Notes under the pieces: generated by a model
What the model was told of the DNA's origin: nothing
Seen by the model: only the letters and a program-made list of their open reading frames with translations
The model's database searches: none
From: Nitrospira japonica
GTDB lineage: Bacteria > Nitrospirota > Thermodesulfovibrionia > Thermodesulfovibrionales > SM23-35
Direction of reading: 5' to 3'
Length of the DNA: 51,090 nucleotides
NCBI GenBank assembly: GCA_020725385.1
Contig: DYFC01000032.1
Location: forward strand, 1 to 51,090
Translations under genes and position numbers: made by a program
In this document: in pieces, positions 1 to 9,025 of the stretch
How the letters are laid out: each line of letters begins with the position of its first letter
Position numbering within the stretch: the stretch's first letter is position 1

Positions 1-13
1 ACGTACACTAAGG

Positions 14-50
14 TATCGAAAAATAAATTTTTTCGCAACATCTGCATTAC
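14..50. repeat. Half of a dispersed palindromic repeat
   Basis: The core TTTTTCGCAACATCTG recurs in inverted orientation at 39548-39566, and the flank TCTGCATTA resembles 39614-39622. It lies just downstream of the gltX stop, so it may also help end the gltX transcript. The rest of the unit, if any, is outside the window. Confidence 0.45.
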
Positions 51-69
51 TTCAAATGAATTTTTCGGG

Positions 70-1473
70 TTAACCTATTTCTTTTATAGCATCTTCTATT
101 CTTTTAATAGTTTTTTCTTTACCAAGAATATTTATTACTTCAAAAATCCCGGGGCTTTCGGACTTTCCTGTTAGTGCTACCCTGACAGGTTGTGCAATAC
201 TTCCCAGCTTTACATTATATTTTTCAGAAATTGATTTAAATATATTCTCCAGAACTTGAATTGAAAAATCCTCTGTATTTTCGAGGGTTTCTTTTGTATC
301 TTCTAAAAACTTAAGGTTTTCAGGTTTTAAAAATTTGGATTTTGCTTTTGGATTGTATTCAACTTTTTCTGTTATATAAAAATTCAGGGATTCAGCAAGT
401 TCATCGAGTGTCTTGACTCTCTCCTGCAAAGTGACAACCGCTTTTGAAAGCCATTTTTTATCAATATCTTCCTCTTTCTTTATTATTTCTTTCTTTAGTA
501 AAAAAGGAATAACAAGTTCAACAAGTGTATCAGGAGATGTCTTCATTATATATTGACTATTAAGCCAAAGAAGTTTTTCAGGATTAAATACAGCAGAGGC
601 TTTCCCAACATGTTCAAATGAAAAATATTCAATAAGCTCTTCTCTTGAGAAAATTTCCTGATCTCCATAGGACCATCCAAGTCTTACAAGATAATTAGAC
701 AATGCTTCGGGAAGATAACCCATATCTCTGTATGCTATAACTGAAGTAGCTCCGTGCCTTTTGCTCAGCCTTGTTTTATCAGAGCCAAGAATCATTGGAA
801 GATGTGCAAAAACAGGTGTCTTATAACCAAGCGCATCGTAAATATGAATCTGTTTGGGAGTGTTATTGAGATGATCATCACCTCTAATAACATGTGTAAT
901 ACCCATATCTACATCATCAACAACAACAGTAAAATTATATGTTGGTGTGCCATCCGAGCGCATTATAATAAGGTCATCAAGCTGGGAATTTTCAAAGCTA
1001 ACCTCTCCTTTAACCATATCTTTTACAACAATAGTTCCTTCCTGAGGCATCTTAAACCGTATCGCCGGTTTTTTGTCAGATATAGGTTTATTTAAACCAA
1101 GACATCTACGATCATATTTTGGAGATTTTCCTTCAGAAATAGCCTTTTTACGCCTATCTTCAAGTTCTTCAGGAGAACAGTAACAATAATAAGCTTTTCC
1201 TTCTGAGACAAGTTTTTCGGCGTATTTTCTGTAAATCTCGAATCTGTCAGTCTGTCTGAAAGGTCCTTCATCCCAGTCAAGCTTTAGCCATTTCATTCCT
1301 TCCATGATTGAATCAATATATTCTTCGGTAGAACGGCTTCTGTCAGTATCTTCAATCCTGAGGATGAAAACACCTTTATTATGTCTTGCGAAAAGCCAGT
1401 TAAAAAGCGCTGTCCTTGCACCACCGATATGCAAATGCCCGGTTGGACTTGGAGCAAAACGAACTCTAACCAT
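70..1473 (-). CDS. gltX: Glutamyl-tRNA synthetase
   Basis: Class I aminoacyl-tRNA synthetase that charges tRNA-Glu with glutamate in the cytoplasm. The 467-residue protein opens with [18 protein letters not shown], the HIGH signature, and carries the KMSKS-type loop as TRLSKRHG near residue 240. These are followed by the anticodon-binding helical domain, so the length is normal for bacterial GltX. The codons at 1471-1473 give the only sensible start, because the family begins about six residues before the APSPTG motif. It is the last gene of a minus-strand run, 15 nt after tilS. The sequence does not show whether it also charges tRNA-Gln. Confidence 0.97.
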   Translation of the reverse strand: MVRVRFAPSPTGHLHIGGARTALFNWLFARHNKGVFILRIEDTDRSRSTEEYIDSIMEGMKWLKLDWDEGPFRQTDRFEIYRKYAEKLVSEGKAYYCYCSPEELEDRRKKAISEGKSPKYDRRCLGLNKPISDKKPAIRFKMPQEGTIVVKDMVKGEVSFENSQLDDLIIMRSDGTPTYNFTVVVDDVDMGITHVIRGDDHLNNTPKQIHIYDALGYKTPVFAHLPMILGSDKTRLSKRHGATSVIAYRDMGYLPEALSNYLVRLGWSYGDQEIFSREELIEYFSFEHVGKASAVFNPEKLLWLNSQYIMKTSPDTLVELVIPFLLKKEIIKKEEDIDKKWLSKAVVTLQERVKTLDELAESLNFYITEKVEYNPKAKSKFLKPENLKFLEDTKETLENTEDFSIQVLENIFKSISEKYNVKLGSIAQPVRVALTGKSESPGIFEVINILGKEKTIKRIEDAIKEIG

Positions 1474-1488
1474 TAAATCTTCTCCTTT

Positions 1489-2892
1489 TTAATCCCTTGC
1501 CTTTTTTATATCTATTTTTAAGACTTTTTTTGTATTTTCATCTATTCTAAATCTCTCATCACTTCTATGCCCGACTACCCAGACAATATCTTCTCCGCTT
1601 GTTAATATAGGTATCCTGTCTCTTTCATCTCTCGGTATTTTTAAATCAACAAAAAAATTCTGAATCTTCTTTCTCTTGCCAAAACCGGATGGATAAAAAA
1701 AGTCGCCATTTTTTCTTGGTCTAATCATTAATGGCATTTTCAATCTATCCAGATCAAAGAGTCCAAAAGAAATGCCTTCTCCGAATTTATTGATACTGTC
1801 TGCTTCTTCTTTAGTAATTATTAAAGATTTTAATAAAATACCCGATTCTTTAAGATGCGTTTCACCTGGTATTTCTGCTTTATAAATGCCGAGCGCAACA
1901 GGAACTTCAGAAGTAAGTAAAAGAGTTGAATAATCTTTTATTACCCTTATACCTTTTGGAAGATATATTCTATCACCTGTTTTACCATTCTTTACGAGCT
2001 CTATAATGTCTTCTATATGAAGAAAACTTATTCCTCGCAATCCTTTTGTTTCATCAATAGCCCGCCTCAGTACTCTTCTCATAATCACTTTATCCATTAC
2101 TTCAAAAGGCGCAAGAAAAAGCTCGATCCGCTCGTTTGTTTTTCTGCTTATCATTTTCATAAGAGATTTCGTGACAATTATCTCAAAGTATCTTTCTTCA
2201 TCTCTAAATAAGGCAGCAGTTCTTGAAAGCACTGTTGTTATATCAGGGTTTATATTTTTCAAAAGAGGCATCAAAGTCAGCCTTATCCTATTTCTTAAAT
2301 AATCTTTCTTCATATTTGAAGAATCTGTTATGTAGTCAATCTTATTTTGCTCAAGAAACTCTTCTATTTCTTTGCGTTCAATTTCTATTAATGGTCTTAT
2401 AAAATGTTTGCGGACAGGAGGAATACCAGATAATCCTGTTGTTCCTGATCCCCTAAAAAGCCTCATTAAAAGTGTTTCTGCCTGATCATCAGCAGTATGG
2501 GCAAGTGCTATCCTGTCAGCCTTGATTTCCCATGCCTTTTCTTCATATGCAAAATAGCGAAGCTGTCTTGCTGCTTCCTGAATATTTAAGTTTTGTTCTT
2601 TTGCAAAATTTTTAACATCAACGGATTTTGTGAAAAATTGCGCCGAGAGTTTATTGCAGAGGTTTTTGCAAAATTCTATTTCAGATGGAGTTTCATCCGG
2701 CCGTAACATATGGTCAACATAAATAGCAAAAAGTGTAAATCTAAATTTATCCCTTAAGTGGTCAAATATATGAAGCAAAGATACTGAATCAGCACCTCCT
2801 GAGAGGCCGAGCAAAATCTTCTCGCCTCCCAAAAACATTTCATATTTTTTATTTGTAGCAAGAACGCTATTTAAAATTTTATCCGGTATCAT
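1489..2892 (-). CDS. tilS: tRNA(Ile)-lysidine synthetase
   Basis: Modifies C34 of tRNA-Ile(CAU) to lysidine using ATP and lysine, so that AUA is decoded as isoleucine. The PP-loop LGLSGGADSVSLL lies near the N-terminus. It is followed by the HTADDQAETLLMRLFRGSG segment typical of the family and a C-terminal TilS domain (IRPRKNGDFFYPSGFGKRKK). The frame is open to 2937, but I chose the ATG at 2890-2892 (MIPDKIL): it sits just after the HNH gene's stop and gives a normal 467-residue length. The longer version would overlap that gene by 40 nt. It is part of the minus-strand run dnaX-ybaB-HNH-tilS-gltX. TilS activity bears on AUA decoding, which is of interest beside the ATA start candidates elsewhere in the window. 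Confidence 0.95.
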   Translation of the reverse strand: MIPDKILNSVLATNKKYEMFLGGEKILLGLSGGADSVSLLHIFDHLRDKFRFTLFAIYVDHMLRPDETPSEIEFCKNLCNKLSAQFFTKSVDVKNFAKEQNLNIQEAARQLRYFAYEEKAWEIKADRIALAHTADDQAETLLMRLFRGSGTTGLSGIPPVRKHFIRPLIEIERKEIEEFLEQNKIDYITDSSNMKKDYLRNRIRLTLMPLLKNINPDITTVLSRTAALFRDEERYFEIIVTKSLMKMISRKTNERIELFLAPFEVMDKVIMRRVLRRAIDETKGLRGISFLHIEDIIELVKNGKTGDRIYLPKGIRVIKDYSTLLLTSEVPVALGIYKAEIPGETHLKESGILLKSLIITKEEADSINKFGEGISFGLFDLDRLKMPLMIRPRKNGDFFYPSGFGKRKKIQNFFVDLKIPRDERDRIPILTSGEDIVWVVGHRSDERFRIDENTKKVLKIDIKKARD

Positions 2893-2897
2893 TTGAC

Positions 2898-3197
2898 TTA
2901 AGAATCTTCTTGAATTTTTTTCATATATTCTTCCCATTCAAAGGGAAGAAGGTATTTCTTTTTGTTATTGCATTCCTTACATGCTGTAACTACGTTGCCT
3001 TTTGTTGTCTTCCCGCCTCTTATGAGAGGCACAAGATGGTCCATTGTTAATTCAGATGGAGAGTATTTTCTGCCGCAATAGTAGCAAGTACCTTTAGAAA
3101 GTTTTTTTTTCCACCAGCTTGTTTTTCTCAGTTCACGGGCTTTTAGTTTTTCCCTTTTTATTTCTTCTTCTGTAACTTCAGTAACAAACTCTTCCAT
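2898..3197 (-). CDS. HNH endonuclease family protein
   Basis: A 99-residue protein with a complete HNH core: a CYYCGRKY zinc pair, then TMDHLVPLIRGGKTTKGNVVTACKECN, with the His-Asn-His/Asn signature and a second CxxC. Such small HNH proteins bind zinc and have a beta-beta-alpha metal nuclease fold; many are housekeeping genes of unknown target. The basic N-terminus (REKLKARELRKTSWWKKKL) would suit nucleic-acid binding. It lies directly between ybaB (stop at 3198) and tilS in one minus-strand operon, so a role in DNA maintenance or RNA processing is possible but not shown. Confidence 0.85.
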   Translation of the reverse strand: MEEFVTEVTEEEIKREKLKARELRKTSWWKKKLSKGTCYYCGRKYSPSELTMDHLVPLIRGGKTTKGNVVTACKECNNKKKYLLPFEWEEYMKKIQEDS

Positions 3198-3533
3198 TTA
3201 AAACATTTTGCCGAGATTCCCGAGACCTGGTAACTGAAGGCCGCCTGTTAGTTTTGACATCTCAGAATTAACCATTTCCTGGGCACGTCTTAACGCTTCA
3301 TTAACAGCTGCTATTATAAGGTCCTGAAGCATTTCGACATCATCAGGATTTACTACCTCTTTTTCGATTTTTATTGAGACAATTTCCATTGCACCGCTTG
3401 CAACAACAGTAACCATACCACCGCCTGCTGTTGCTTCAACAGTCTTTTTCTTTGCCTCTTCCTGAATCTCAGCCATCTTTGTCTGGAGTTTCTGTGCTTC
3501 ACGCATAATATCTCCGAGCATCTTTTTGGACAT
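3198..3533 (-). CDS. ybaB: YbaB/EbfC nucleoid-associated protein
   Basis: A 111-residue dimeric DNA-binding protein of the YbaB/EbfC family. The order is classic: a helical N-terminus [20 protein letters not shown], a central sheet with [21 protein letters not shown], then [27 protein letters not shown] and a Gly/Leu-rich tail [10 protein letters not shown]. As in many bacteria it lies directly downstream of dnaX, 23 nt after the dnaX stop. It probably shares a transcript with dnaX. Confidence 0.95.
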   Translation of the reverse strand: MSKKMLGDIMREAQKLQTKMAEIQEEAKKKTVEATAGGGMVTVVASGAMEIVSIKIEKEVVNPDDVEMLQDLIIAAVNEALRRAQEMVNSEMSKLTGGLQLPGLGNLGKMF

Positions 3534-3556
3534 ATTTCCTCCCTCTATAGAAAAAT

Positions 3557-5179
3557 TCAGATTGAACTTTCCTGTTTTTCAACAGGCTTTATATCAACAA
3601 TCCTGCCGTTAAATAGCTCAAGCATGTCCTTAATAAAAGGGTCTGCCATTATTTCTTCTTTAAGCTCTTTTTTATTTGTTCTTTTTTTGTCCTCTACAAT
3701 TTTTACTGCTATCTTAACTTTTGTGCCAATTTCATCGGAAAAAATTTCTTCCAGCATGGTCGAATTCTTTTTTATTGAATCCTCAAAAACTGAATAACAT
3801 TCATCAAGGGTAATATTAAGAATATTTTCCTTGAGACTGTAATTTGCCTTTGAGAGTTTTGATGCCATAGGAGGTTCCATCTTTTTTAAAGCTCTTTGCC
3901 ATATTTCTTCATTCAACAAAGCATCTTGTGAAGAATGTTGCTTATTTTCTATCTGTACCGCATGAGGCACTGAATTAGTTGGTTCGAAGCCACTATCAGG
4001 TTCTTCTATCTTAATTCCTTTCGCACTAATACCCTGTTCATTAAATTGAACATATTTATCAATGTGTTCAATTATCTCTTTTACTGGCTTCATAGTATTT
4101 AAAAAGCTTGCCTTTAAAAGAGCCATCTCAAAAGCAAGACGCGGGGAAGATGAATTTCTTATATCAATTTCTGAATCGAGCAATTCATTCATTATCAAAG
4201 TAAGTTGCTCTTCAGAAGTTTTGTGTAAAATTTCCTTTATAGATAAAATATCTTCGCCTGCTAATTCAAGAATTTTAGTTGGTTCTTTAACAACACTCGA
4301 AACGAGAAGATTACGGAAAAAGAAAATCAACTCTTTAATAAAAGACCTGAAATCTATGCCTTTGTCAACAAGTTCAGATGTTAGTCTGAATATTTCTTCT
4401 CTATTGCCTTCAATTATAGCGTTAGAAAAACCGGATAAAATATTAAATTCTGTAATACCGAGAAGATCCCGTACATCAGATTCATTAATATCGGTAGAAA
4501 AAGATGAGACCTGATCCAGAATGGTTAGAGCATCACGCATACTGCCGTCGGCAGTTCTTGCTATAATTTCCAATGCTTGTTCTGATATATTTAATCCTTC
4601 TGAGCTGGTTATCTTCTTTAGTCTCTCAAGAATTTTTAACAATGATATTCTTCTGAATGGAAGGTGCTGGCACCTTGATAGAACTGTAGCAGGTATTTTA
4701 CGTGGCGCTGTTGTTGCAAGAACAAATATCACATGTGGAGGCGGTTCCTCAAGTGTTTTCAGAAGGGCATTAAATGCAGCATCCGAGAGCATATGTGTCT
4801 CATCAATAATATAGACCTTATATCTGCCGCCAGAAGGAACATATTTAACTCTCTCCCTTAAATCACGGATGTCATTGACACTATTATTTGATGCTCCATC
4901 AATTTCCATTACATCAACAGAGGACCCCTCTGTTATTGATTTACAAAAAGAACATTTATCACAAGGCTCTGGTGTCGGTCCATTAACACAATTCAGGGCT
5001 TTAGCAAATATTCTTGCAGAGGAGGTCTTGCCAACTCCTCTTGGACCTGAAAAAAGGTAGGCATGAGCGATTCTACCCTGCTCTATAGAATTTTTTAGAA
5101 TTTTAGTAATAGTTTCCTGACCGGTCAAGTCATCAAAACTCTGCGGTCTCCATTTTCTTGCAAGAACGAGATAACTCAA
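3557..5179 (-). CDS. dnaX: DNA polymerase III subunit gamma/tau
   Basis: Clamp-loader ATPase subunit of the replicase. The 540-residue protein shows Walker [21 protein letters not shown] near residue 45, a zinc module ([16 protein letters not shown]), Walker B with IIDETHMLS, the sensor region [19 protein letters not shown] and a weakly conserved C-terminal tau-like half. The start is TTG (5177-5179), giving the canonical [18 protein letters not shown] strong GGAGGG lies 8 nt upstream, immediately after the closing stem of the SRP RNA. It heads the minus-strand run dnaX-ybaB-HNH-tilS-gltX. I found no convincing slippery site for a separate gamma form. Confidence 0.96.
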   Translation of the reverse strand: MSYLVLARKWRPQSFDDLTGQETITKILKNSIEQGRIAHAYLFSGPRGVGKTSSARIFAKALNCVNGPTPEPCDKCSFCKSITEGSSVDVMEIDGASNNSVNDIRDLRERVKYVPSGGRYKVYIIDETHMLSDAAFNALLKTLEEPPPHVIFVLATTAPRKIPATVLSRCQHLPFRRISLLKILERLKKITSSEGLNISEQALEIIARTADGSMRDALTILDQVSSFSTDINESDVRDLLGITEFNILSGFSNAIIEGNREEIFRLTSELVDKGIDFRSFIKELIFFFRNLLVSSVVKEPTKILELAGEDILSIKEILHKTSEEQLTLIMNELLDSEIDIRNSSSPRLAFEMALLKASFLNTMKPVKEIIEHIDKYVQFNEQGISAKGIKIEEPDSGFEPTNSVPHAVQIENKQHSSQDALLNEEIWQRALKKMEPPMASKLSKANYSLKENILNITLDECYSVFEDSIKKNSTMLEEIFSDEIGTKVKIAVKIVEDKKRTNKKELKEEIMADPFIKDMLELFNGRIVDIKPVEKQESSI

Positions 5180-5192
5180 GTTTGTTTCCCTC

Positions 5193-5304
5193 CAGCCTGG
5201 GAACGACTACCTCCGGCACCCAGAAAAAACGCTTACCGCTGCTTCCTTCCGGACCTGACGGGGTTCACATCCTTCTGCTGCGAAGGGCCGTACCCAGGCT
5301 GCAG
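5193..5304 (-). ncRNA. ffs: Signal recognition particle RNA (4.5S, small bacterial type)
   Basis: The minus strand contains the conserved SRP domain IV core GGTCCGGAAGGAAGCAGC, including the GGAA tetraloop and both internal loops. The ends pair perfectly: CAGCCTGGG at the 5' end (5293-5301 on plus) with CCCAGGCTG at the 3' end (5193-5201). The length of about 110 nt fits the small bacterial class. It binds Ffh for co-translational targeting of membrane proteins. It sits between tRNA-Ser and dnaX, as in many bacteria, and dnaX's ribosome-binding site begins right after its last base pair. Confidence 0.95.
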
Positions 5305-5314
5305 AAAAACAAAC

Positions 5315-5405
5315 TGGCGGAGAGAGTGGGATTTGAACCCACGGTGCGGGTTTAGCGCACACACGATTTCCAGTCGTGCTCCTTCGGCCTCTCGGACATC
5401 TCTCC
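5315..5405 (-). tRNA. tRNA-Ser (anticodon GGA)
   Basis: A 91-nt class II tRNA including an encoded CCA. The acceptor stem GGAGAGA pairs with TCTCTCC. The anticodon loop CTGGAAA gives GGA for serine codons UCC/UCU, closed by the CACGA/TCGTG stem. There is a long variable arm (GTGCGC...GCGCAC type) and a T arm CGTGGGTTCAAATCCCAC. It lies 11 nt upstream of the SRP RNA on the same strand. Confidence 0.97.
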
Positions 5406-5626
5406 TTTCGCCCGATAATTATATAAGAATAAAAACGAAGGTCAACTATTAAGATTAAATTGAAACAGGTTATAAAATCAAGGTAGTTTATGACAAAAGT
5501 AAGAACCTTTCGGCTATTATCAATGAACCGGATAACCCGAAAATGTAGTTGGGATAATAAAGATGTTGTGAAAAAATTATTTTTCATACTTAGTTTATTT
5601 TATAAGCTGGCAATTATGAATGGACT

Positions 5627-6262
5627 TTAATAACAACAGGACTGCAATTGTCTTAGATCATCTATTATAAAATCAGCACTTGATAATTCATATCTTTCCC
5701 TGAATCCATAAGTAACTGCAACTGTTTTAATGCCTGCTTTTTTTCCTGCTTCAATATCAAAAATACTATCACCTATAATCATTGCTTGTTCGGGTTTTAT
5801 TTTCATCTTTTCGAGGACATAGAGAATTGGTACCGGAGATGGTTTAGGTTCAGGGGCTGTATCACTCCCAACAATAATATCAAAATACTTTATTAAATCT
5901 AAAATTTTTAAAATCTTTATGGATAGCTTTTCTCTTTTATTAGAGACAACTGCTTTTTTACAATTTCCAAGCATATTAAGAGCTTCTTTTACCCCCGGGT
6001 ACACAAATGAATAGTCAACGGGATGTTCTAAATAATATTGAACAAATCTCCCGACTATTTGATTAACCAGGGCTGGATTATTTTTACCTATAATTTTTTC
6101 GATAAGTCTTGTAATTCCTTCACCCACGATTTTTTTTGTTTTTTCAACAGTCAATTCTTCGTAACCATAGTCTTTTAAGGCAAAGTTAAGAGCATTGGTA
6201 ATGTCTCTACTTGTATCCACAAGTGTTCCATCAAGATCGAATATAAGCAACTTTAATGACAT
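5627..6262 (-). CDS. gph: HAD-superfamily hydrolase, phosphoglycolate phosphatase type
   Basis: A 211-residue HAD phosphatase. The catalytic motif I is LLIFDLDGTLVDTS near the N-terminus, with a helical C1 cap, motif II VVSNK and motifs III/IV in KPSPVP...MIIGDSIFDIEAGKKAGI. The family hydrolyses 2-phosphoglycolate from DNA 3'-end repair or similar small phosphoesters. Substrate cannot be told from sequence, so the gph name is by best resemblance. It is divergent from the exported hypothetical gene at 6322, leaving 59 nt for both promoters. The region 5406-5626 upstream of the tRNA holds no gene that I can support. Confidence 0.82.
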   Translation of the reverse strand: MSLKLLIFDLDGTLVDTSRDITNALNFALKDYGYEELTVEKTKKIVGEGITRLIEKIIGKNNPALVNQIVGRFVQYYLEHPVDYSFVYPGVKEALNMLGNCKKAVVSNKREKLSIKILKILDLIKYFDIIVGSDTAPEPKPSPVPILYVLEKMKIKPEQAMIIGDSIFDIEAGKKAGIKTVAVTYGFRERYELSSADFIIDDLRQLQSCCY

Positions 6263-6321
6263 TTGAAATTATACCATAGAAGATTTACAAACATATGATG
6301 TAAATGCTATTTTTATAAATA

Positions 6322-6861
6322 ATGAAATATCTAAAGTACTATATTATTGTCTTAATAATTCTTATTCCTCTTACACCTGAAGTTTCCGGCTTTGATGGCC
6401 GGTTAAAGACTGTAGAGGCAGATCCCCGTGATATTTCAGGCAATTTCACTTTAATTGCCTATGGTGGAAGATATGCCGATGATATTGAGACCGTTGCTTT
6501 TTTGGATAAAGAAGGTGATGGATACACTCTAATACCTTATGCTCCGGATTTTGATTTTAGAATCAAAAAGGGGTTATCAGGAGAAGAAGCATTTAAGGAA
6601 TCGAAAAATTTTGTCTCATTTCATCCTGCTTTCTGGCGTTTGCAAATAAGAAGGATTATTAGCATAAATGGTGAAACTATAGGATACGAGATAAAACCTT
6701 TATATTTGCCCTTTTATTTTGGATTCAGTGATATTATTGATATTTATTACTGGCTTAAAAAAGAAGGTGAAGTAAAAGTTATGATTAAACTTTTACCTGC
6801 GATAGAGAGAATGAAGTATCATGGTGGGAATGGATTTACGTCAGGCAGCGGAGGGGATTAA
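6322..6861 (+). CDS. Exported protein of unknown function
   Basis: I do not recognise this 179-residue protein. It starts with a clear signal sequence (MKYLKYYIIVLIILIPLTPEVSG) and is therefore probably periplasmic or surface-attached; there is no lipobox. The mature part is rich in aromatic and acidic residues, with a paired-lysine C-terminal region (KEGEVKVMIKLLP) and a Gly/Ser tail. The 3' end overlaps the start of bioB by 41 nt, so the two are probably translationally coupled. That overlap does not itself suggest a role in biotin metabolism. Its promoter must lie in the 59 nt shared with the divergent gph gene. Confidence 0.7.
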   Translation: MKYLKYYIIVLIILIPLTPEVSGFDGRLKTVEADPRDISGNFTLIAYGGRYADDIETVAFLDKEGDGYTLIPYAPDFDFRIKKGLSGEEAFKESKNFVSFHPAFWRLQIRRIISINGETIGYEIKPLYLPFYFGFSDIIDIYYWLKKEGEVKVMIKLLPAIERMKYHGGNGFTSGSGGD

Positions 6862-7816
6862 AAACCTCGAAAGAAAAGTTCTGCAAGGGAATGATTTATC
6901 TGGTGAAGAAGCAAACTTCATTGCCTCAATCCCCGATGATGAGATTTTTACACTTATTGCTTCGGCAAATAATATAAGGATCCGCTTCCGTAAAAATAAT
7001 GTAAGTTTCTGCTCTATCATTAATGCAAAATCCGGCCTATGTTCGGAAGATTGTGCTTATTGTGCTCAATCTTCAAGAAGTAAAGCTAAAATAGCGATCT
7101 ACCCGTTATTGAATAAAGCCACAATAATTGAAAAGGCTTTGGAACTATATAAATCAGGGGCGAGGCGATTTTCTATAGTGACAAGCGGACGTTCTTTAAG
7201 CCCGAAGAATCTACTGGAGATTGCAGAAATTATCCCGGATATAAAAAAAATTGGACTTATACCATGTGCGAGTCTCGGTTTTTTATCAGAAGAGAATTTG
7301 AAATTTCTTAAGAAGGCAGGACTTGAACGTTATCATCACAATCTTGAAACTTCAGAGGCTTTTTTTCAGAAGATTTGTACCACCCATAGTTACAAGGAAA
7401 AGTTTGAAACTATTCGTGCTGCGTTTTCCGCGGGACTATCTGTCTGCTCCGGAGGGATTTTTGGAATGGGCGAGACATGGAATGACAGAATAGAGATGGC
7501 TTTTACCTTAAAAAGTCTTGATGTTGATTCTATCCCTTTAAATTTCCTGATCCCGATTAAAGGAACACCATTGGAAGAAAGGAAACTTTTACATCCATTT
7601 GAAGCATTGAAAATCATAAGCTTATACAGGTTTATTCTGCCGGAAAAAGAAATCAGGGTATGCGGGGGAAGACTGCAGGTACTTTCCGAATTCAGCTCTC
7701 TTGTATTTGCTGCCGGCGCTGATGGCATAATTACTGGAAATTATTTAACAACTCCCGGAAAAAAGCCGGATGAAGACTTAAATCTTATACGCTTATACGG
7801 GTTGAATTTATACTGA
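6821..7816 (+). CDS. bioB: Biotin synthase
   Basis: Radical-SAM enzyme that inserts sulfur into dethiobiotin to make biotin. The 331-residue protein has the diagnostic SEDCAYCAQSS cluster-binding motif (CxxxCxxC) near residue 70, preceded by NAKSGLC, plus the downstream YHHNLET and GGIFGMGET motifs. The auxiliary [2Fe-2S] arginine/cysteine set (CASLGFL, GGRLQ) is also visible. The start may be ATG 6821 or ATG 6830 (MDLRQAAEG); nothing upstream decides between them. No other bio gene is in the window. Its 3' end overlaps the convergent LysR gene by 32 nt. Confidence 0.95.
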   Translation: MVGMDLRQAAEGIKNLERKVLQGNDLSGEEANFIASIPDDEIFTLIASANNIRIRFRKNNVSFCSIINAKSGLCSEDCAYCAQSSRSKAKIAIYPLLNKATIIEKALELYKSGARRFSIVTSGRSLSPKNLLEIAEIIPDIKKIGLIPCASLGFLSEENLKFLKKAGLERYHHNLETSEAFFQKICTTHSYKEKFETIRAAFSAGLSVCSGGIFGMGETWNDRIEMAFTLKSLDVDSIPLNFLIPIKGTPLEERKLLHPFEALKIISLYRFILPEKEIRVCGGRLQVLSEFSSLVFAAGADGIITGNYLTTPGKKPDEDLNLIRLYGLNLY

Positions 7817-8687
7817 TTAAGTGTTCTAAGAATGCTGCATAAAGCCTCGGCAGAGTTCTCTTGCGGTGGGTAGCTATATAGAATTTACGTTTCATTTTAA
7901 TATCAGAAAGTTTTATCTCCTCAAGTGTACCGTGAGTAAGTTCTTCGGAAACAGAAAACTTTGACAATATTGCAACTCCGAGCCCTGCTTTTACAGCCTG
8001 TTTTATTGAATCTGTTGAACCAAATAGCCCGGCTATCCTAATATCATCCAGGGAGATTTCTTTTTCAGTAAAGAATTTTTCAGTAACCTTACGTGTACCA
8101 GAACCATCTTCGCGTAAAACCATAGGATATTGAACCAATTCTTTCAGAGTGAGAAATTTCTTTTTAACAAAATCCGGAGCAGAGACTGCTATTAGCTCAT
8201 CTTCAACAAAAGGTGTGTATCTGATATTCTCATTGCCAAGTTTGGCTCCAACGATACCCATTAGAAGATCATGTCCGGATATTTTTTCTGAAATTTCCAT
8301 TGAATCAGAAATAATTATCTGAAAAGAAATTCCCGGGTGATGTTTCTTGAAGCCGGCCATAATACCCGGAATTAAATATACACCGGGAATAGAACTCGCT
8401 CCAATAAGTAAGTTGCCAGCGATCTCTTTTTTTATGTTTGCTATTGCTTCTTTAATGTTTGTAATTTTTTCTATCAATTCTGTTGATAAATTATATAAAA
8501 CCTCTGCTTCCTTTGTAGGGATTATATACCTGCCGAGCCTATCGAATAAGTTGCATCCCAATTCGTCCTCGAGTGCCTTAATATGATTGCTAATAGTAGG
8601 CTGGGTCAAATAAAGCTCTTCGGATGCTTTGGAAAAACTCTTATTCTTAAAAACTGAAGCAAATACCTTTAAATGATGTATATCCAT
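7785..8687 (-). CDS. LysR-family transcriptional regulator (CysB/selenium-associated subtype)
   Basis: A 300-residue LysR-type regulator. The N-terminal winged helix-turn-helix reads MDIHHLKVFASVFKNKSFSK, then ASEELYLTQPTISNHIKALE. It is followed by the periplasmic-binding-like effector domain with IGASSIPGVYLIPG and LREDGSGTRKVTE. These motifs resemble the CysB-like regulators often annotated as selenium-metabolism-associated, but no selenium or sulfate-assimilation gene is visible nearby, so the effector is unknown. The gene is convergent with bioB and overlaps its end. The intergenic stretch 8688-8880 would hold its promoter. Confidence 0.9.
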   Translation of the reverse strand: MDIHHLKVFASVFKNKSFSKASEELYLTQPTISNHIKALEDELGCNLFDRLGRYIIPTKEAEVLYNLSTELIEKITNIKEAIANIKKEIAGNLLIGASSIPGVYLIPGIMAGFKKHHPGISFQIIISDSMEISEKISGHDLLMGIVGAKLGNENIRYTPFVEDELIAVSAPDFVKKKFLTLKELVQYPMVLREDGSGTRKVTEKFFTEKEISLDDIRIAGLFGSTDSIKQAVKAGLGVAILSKFSVSEELTHGTLEEIKLSDIKMKRKFYIATHRKRTLPRLYAAFLEHLISINSTRISV

Positions 8688-8740
8688 AAATAAATTTTAA
8701 CATATATAATTCTTTAAAAAAACCTTTTGTATCCGATCCT

Positions 8741-8842
8741 GTGGAGTTCAGGTTTGGCAATCAGGAGAATTTTAAACAGGGGGATATGATAGGTGAGAAT
8801 ACGGAAATGCCGGATGGACTTACATATACTGTCAGGAAATAA
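8741..8842 (+). other. Possible 33-residue reading frame or gene remnant
   Basis: A GTG at 8741 opens a short frame ending in DGLTYTVRK and a stop at 8840-8842. The frame stays open further upstream without a better start. Composition looks protein-like, but there is no clear ribosome-binding site and I recognise no family. It could be the tail of a decayed gene in the gap between the LysR gene and folP. Confidence 0.2.
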
Positions 8843-8880
8843 TAATTGAATTAGAATTATGAAAATACCATAATATTAAA

Positions 8881-9021
8881 ATGGCTGAGTTAAAAGAAAA
8901 AATTGGCAAGATTCTAAAAACAAGCATTAAAGCTTCAGGTGCTGCTGCACGCATAGCCGCCGGGATTGGCGCTACTGTTTTGGCTTTTTTTGCCTTTAAA
9001 AAAACTAAGTCCAAAAGGTAG
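8881..9021 (+). CDS. Small 46-residue protein with amphipathic and hydrophobic segments
   Basis: The ATG at 8881 opens 46 codons. A lysine-rich amphipathic start (MAELKEKIGKILKTSIKASG) is followed by an Ala/Gly-rich hydrophobic stretch (IAAGIGATVLAFFAF) and a basic tail KKTKSKR. This looks like a small inner-membrane-anchored protein. It ends 4 nt before the folP ATG, and its last codons (AAAAGGTAG) double as the folP ribosome-binding site, so it is probably the first cistron of the folP transcript. No strong Shine-Dalgarno sequence precedes its own ATG. I do not recognise a family. Confidence 0.5.
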   Translation: MAELKEKIGKILKTSIKASGAAARIAAGIGATVLAFFAFKKTKSKR

Positions 9022-9025
9022 AAAT

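Noticed and set aside
754..1095. 113-codon plus-strand frame inside gltX
   Set aside because: It lies fully opposite gltX, which has strong family motifs. The frame is a shadow without its own ribosome-binding site or family.
5207..5587. 126-codon minus-strand frame across tRNA-Ser and SRP RNA
   Set aside because: It reads through two clear RNA genes, so it cannot be a real protein.
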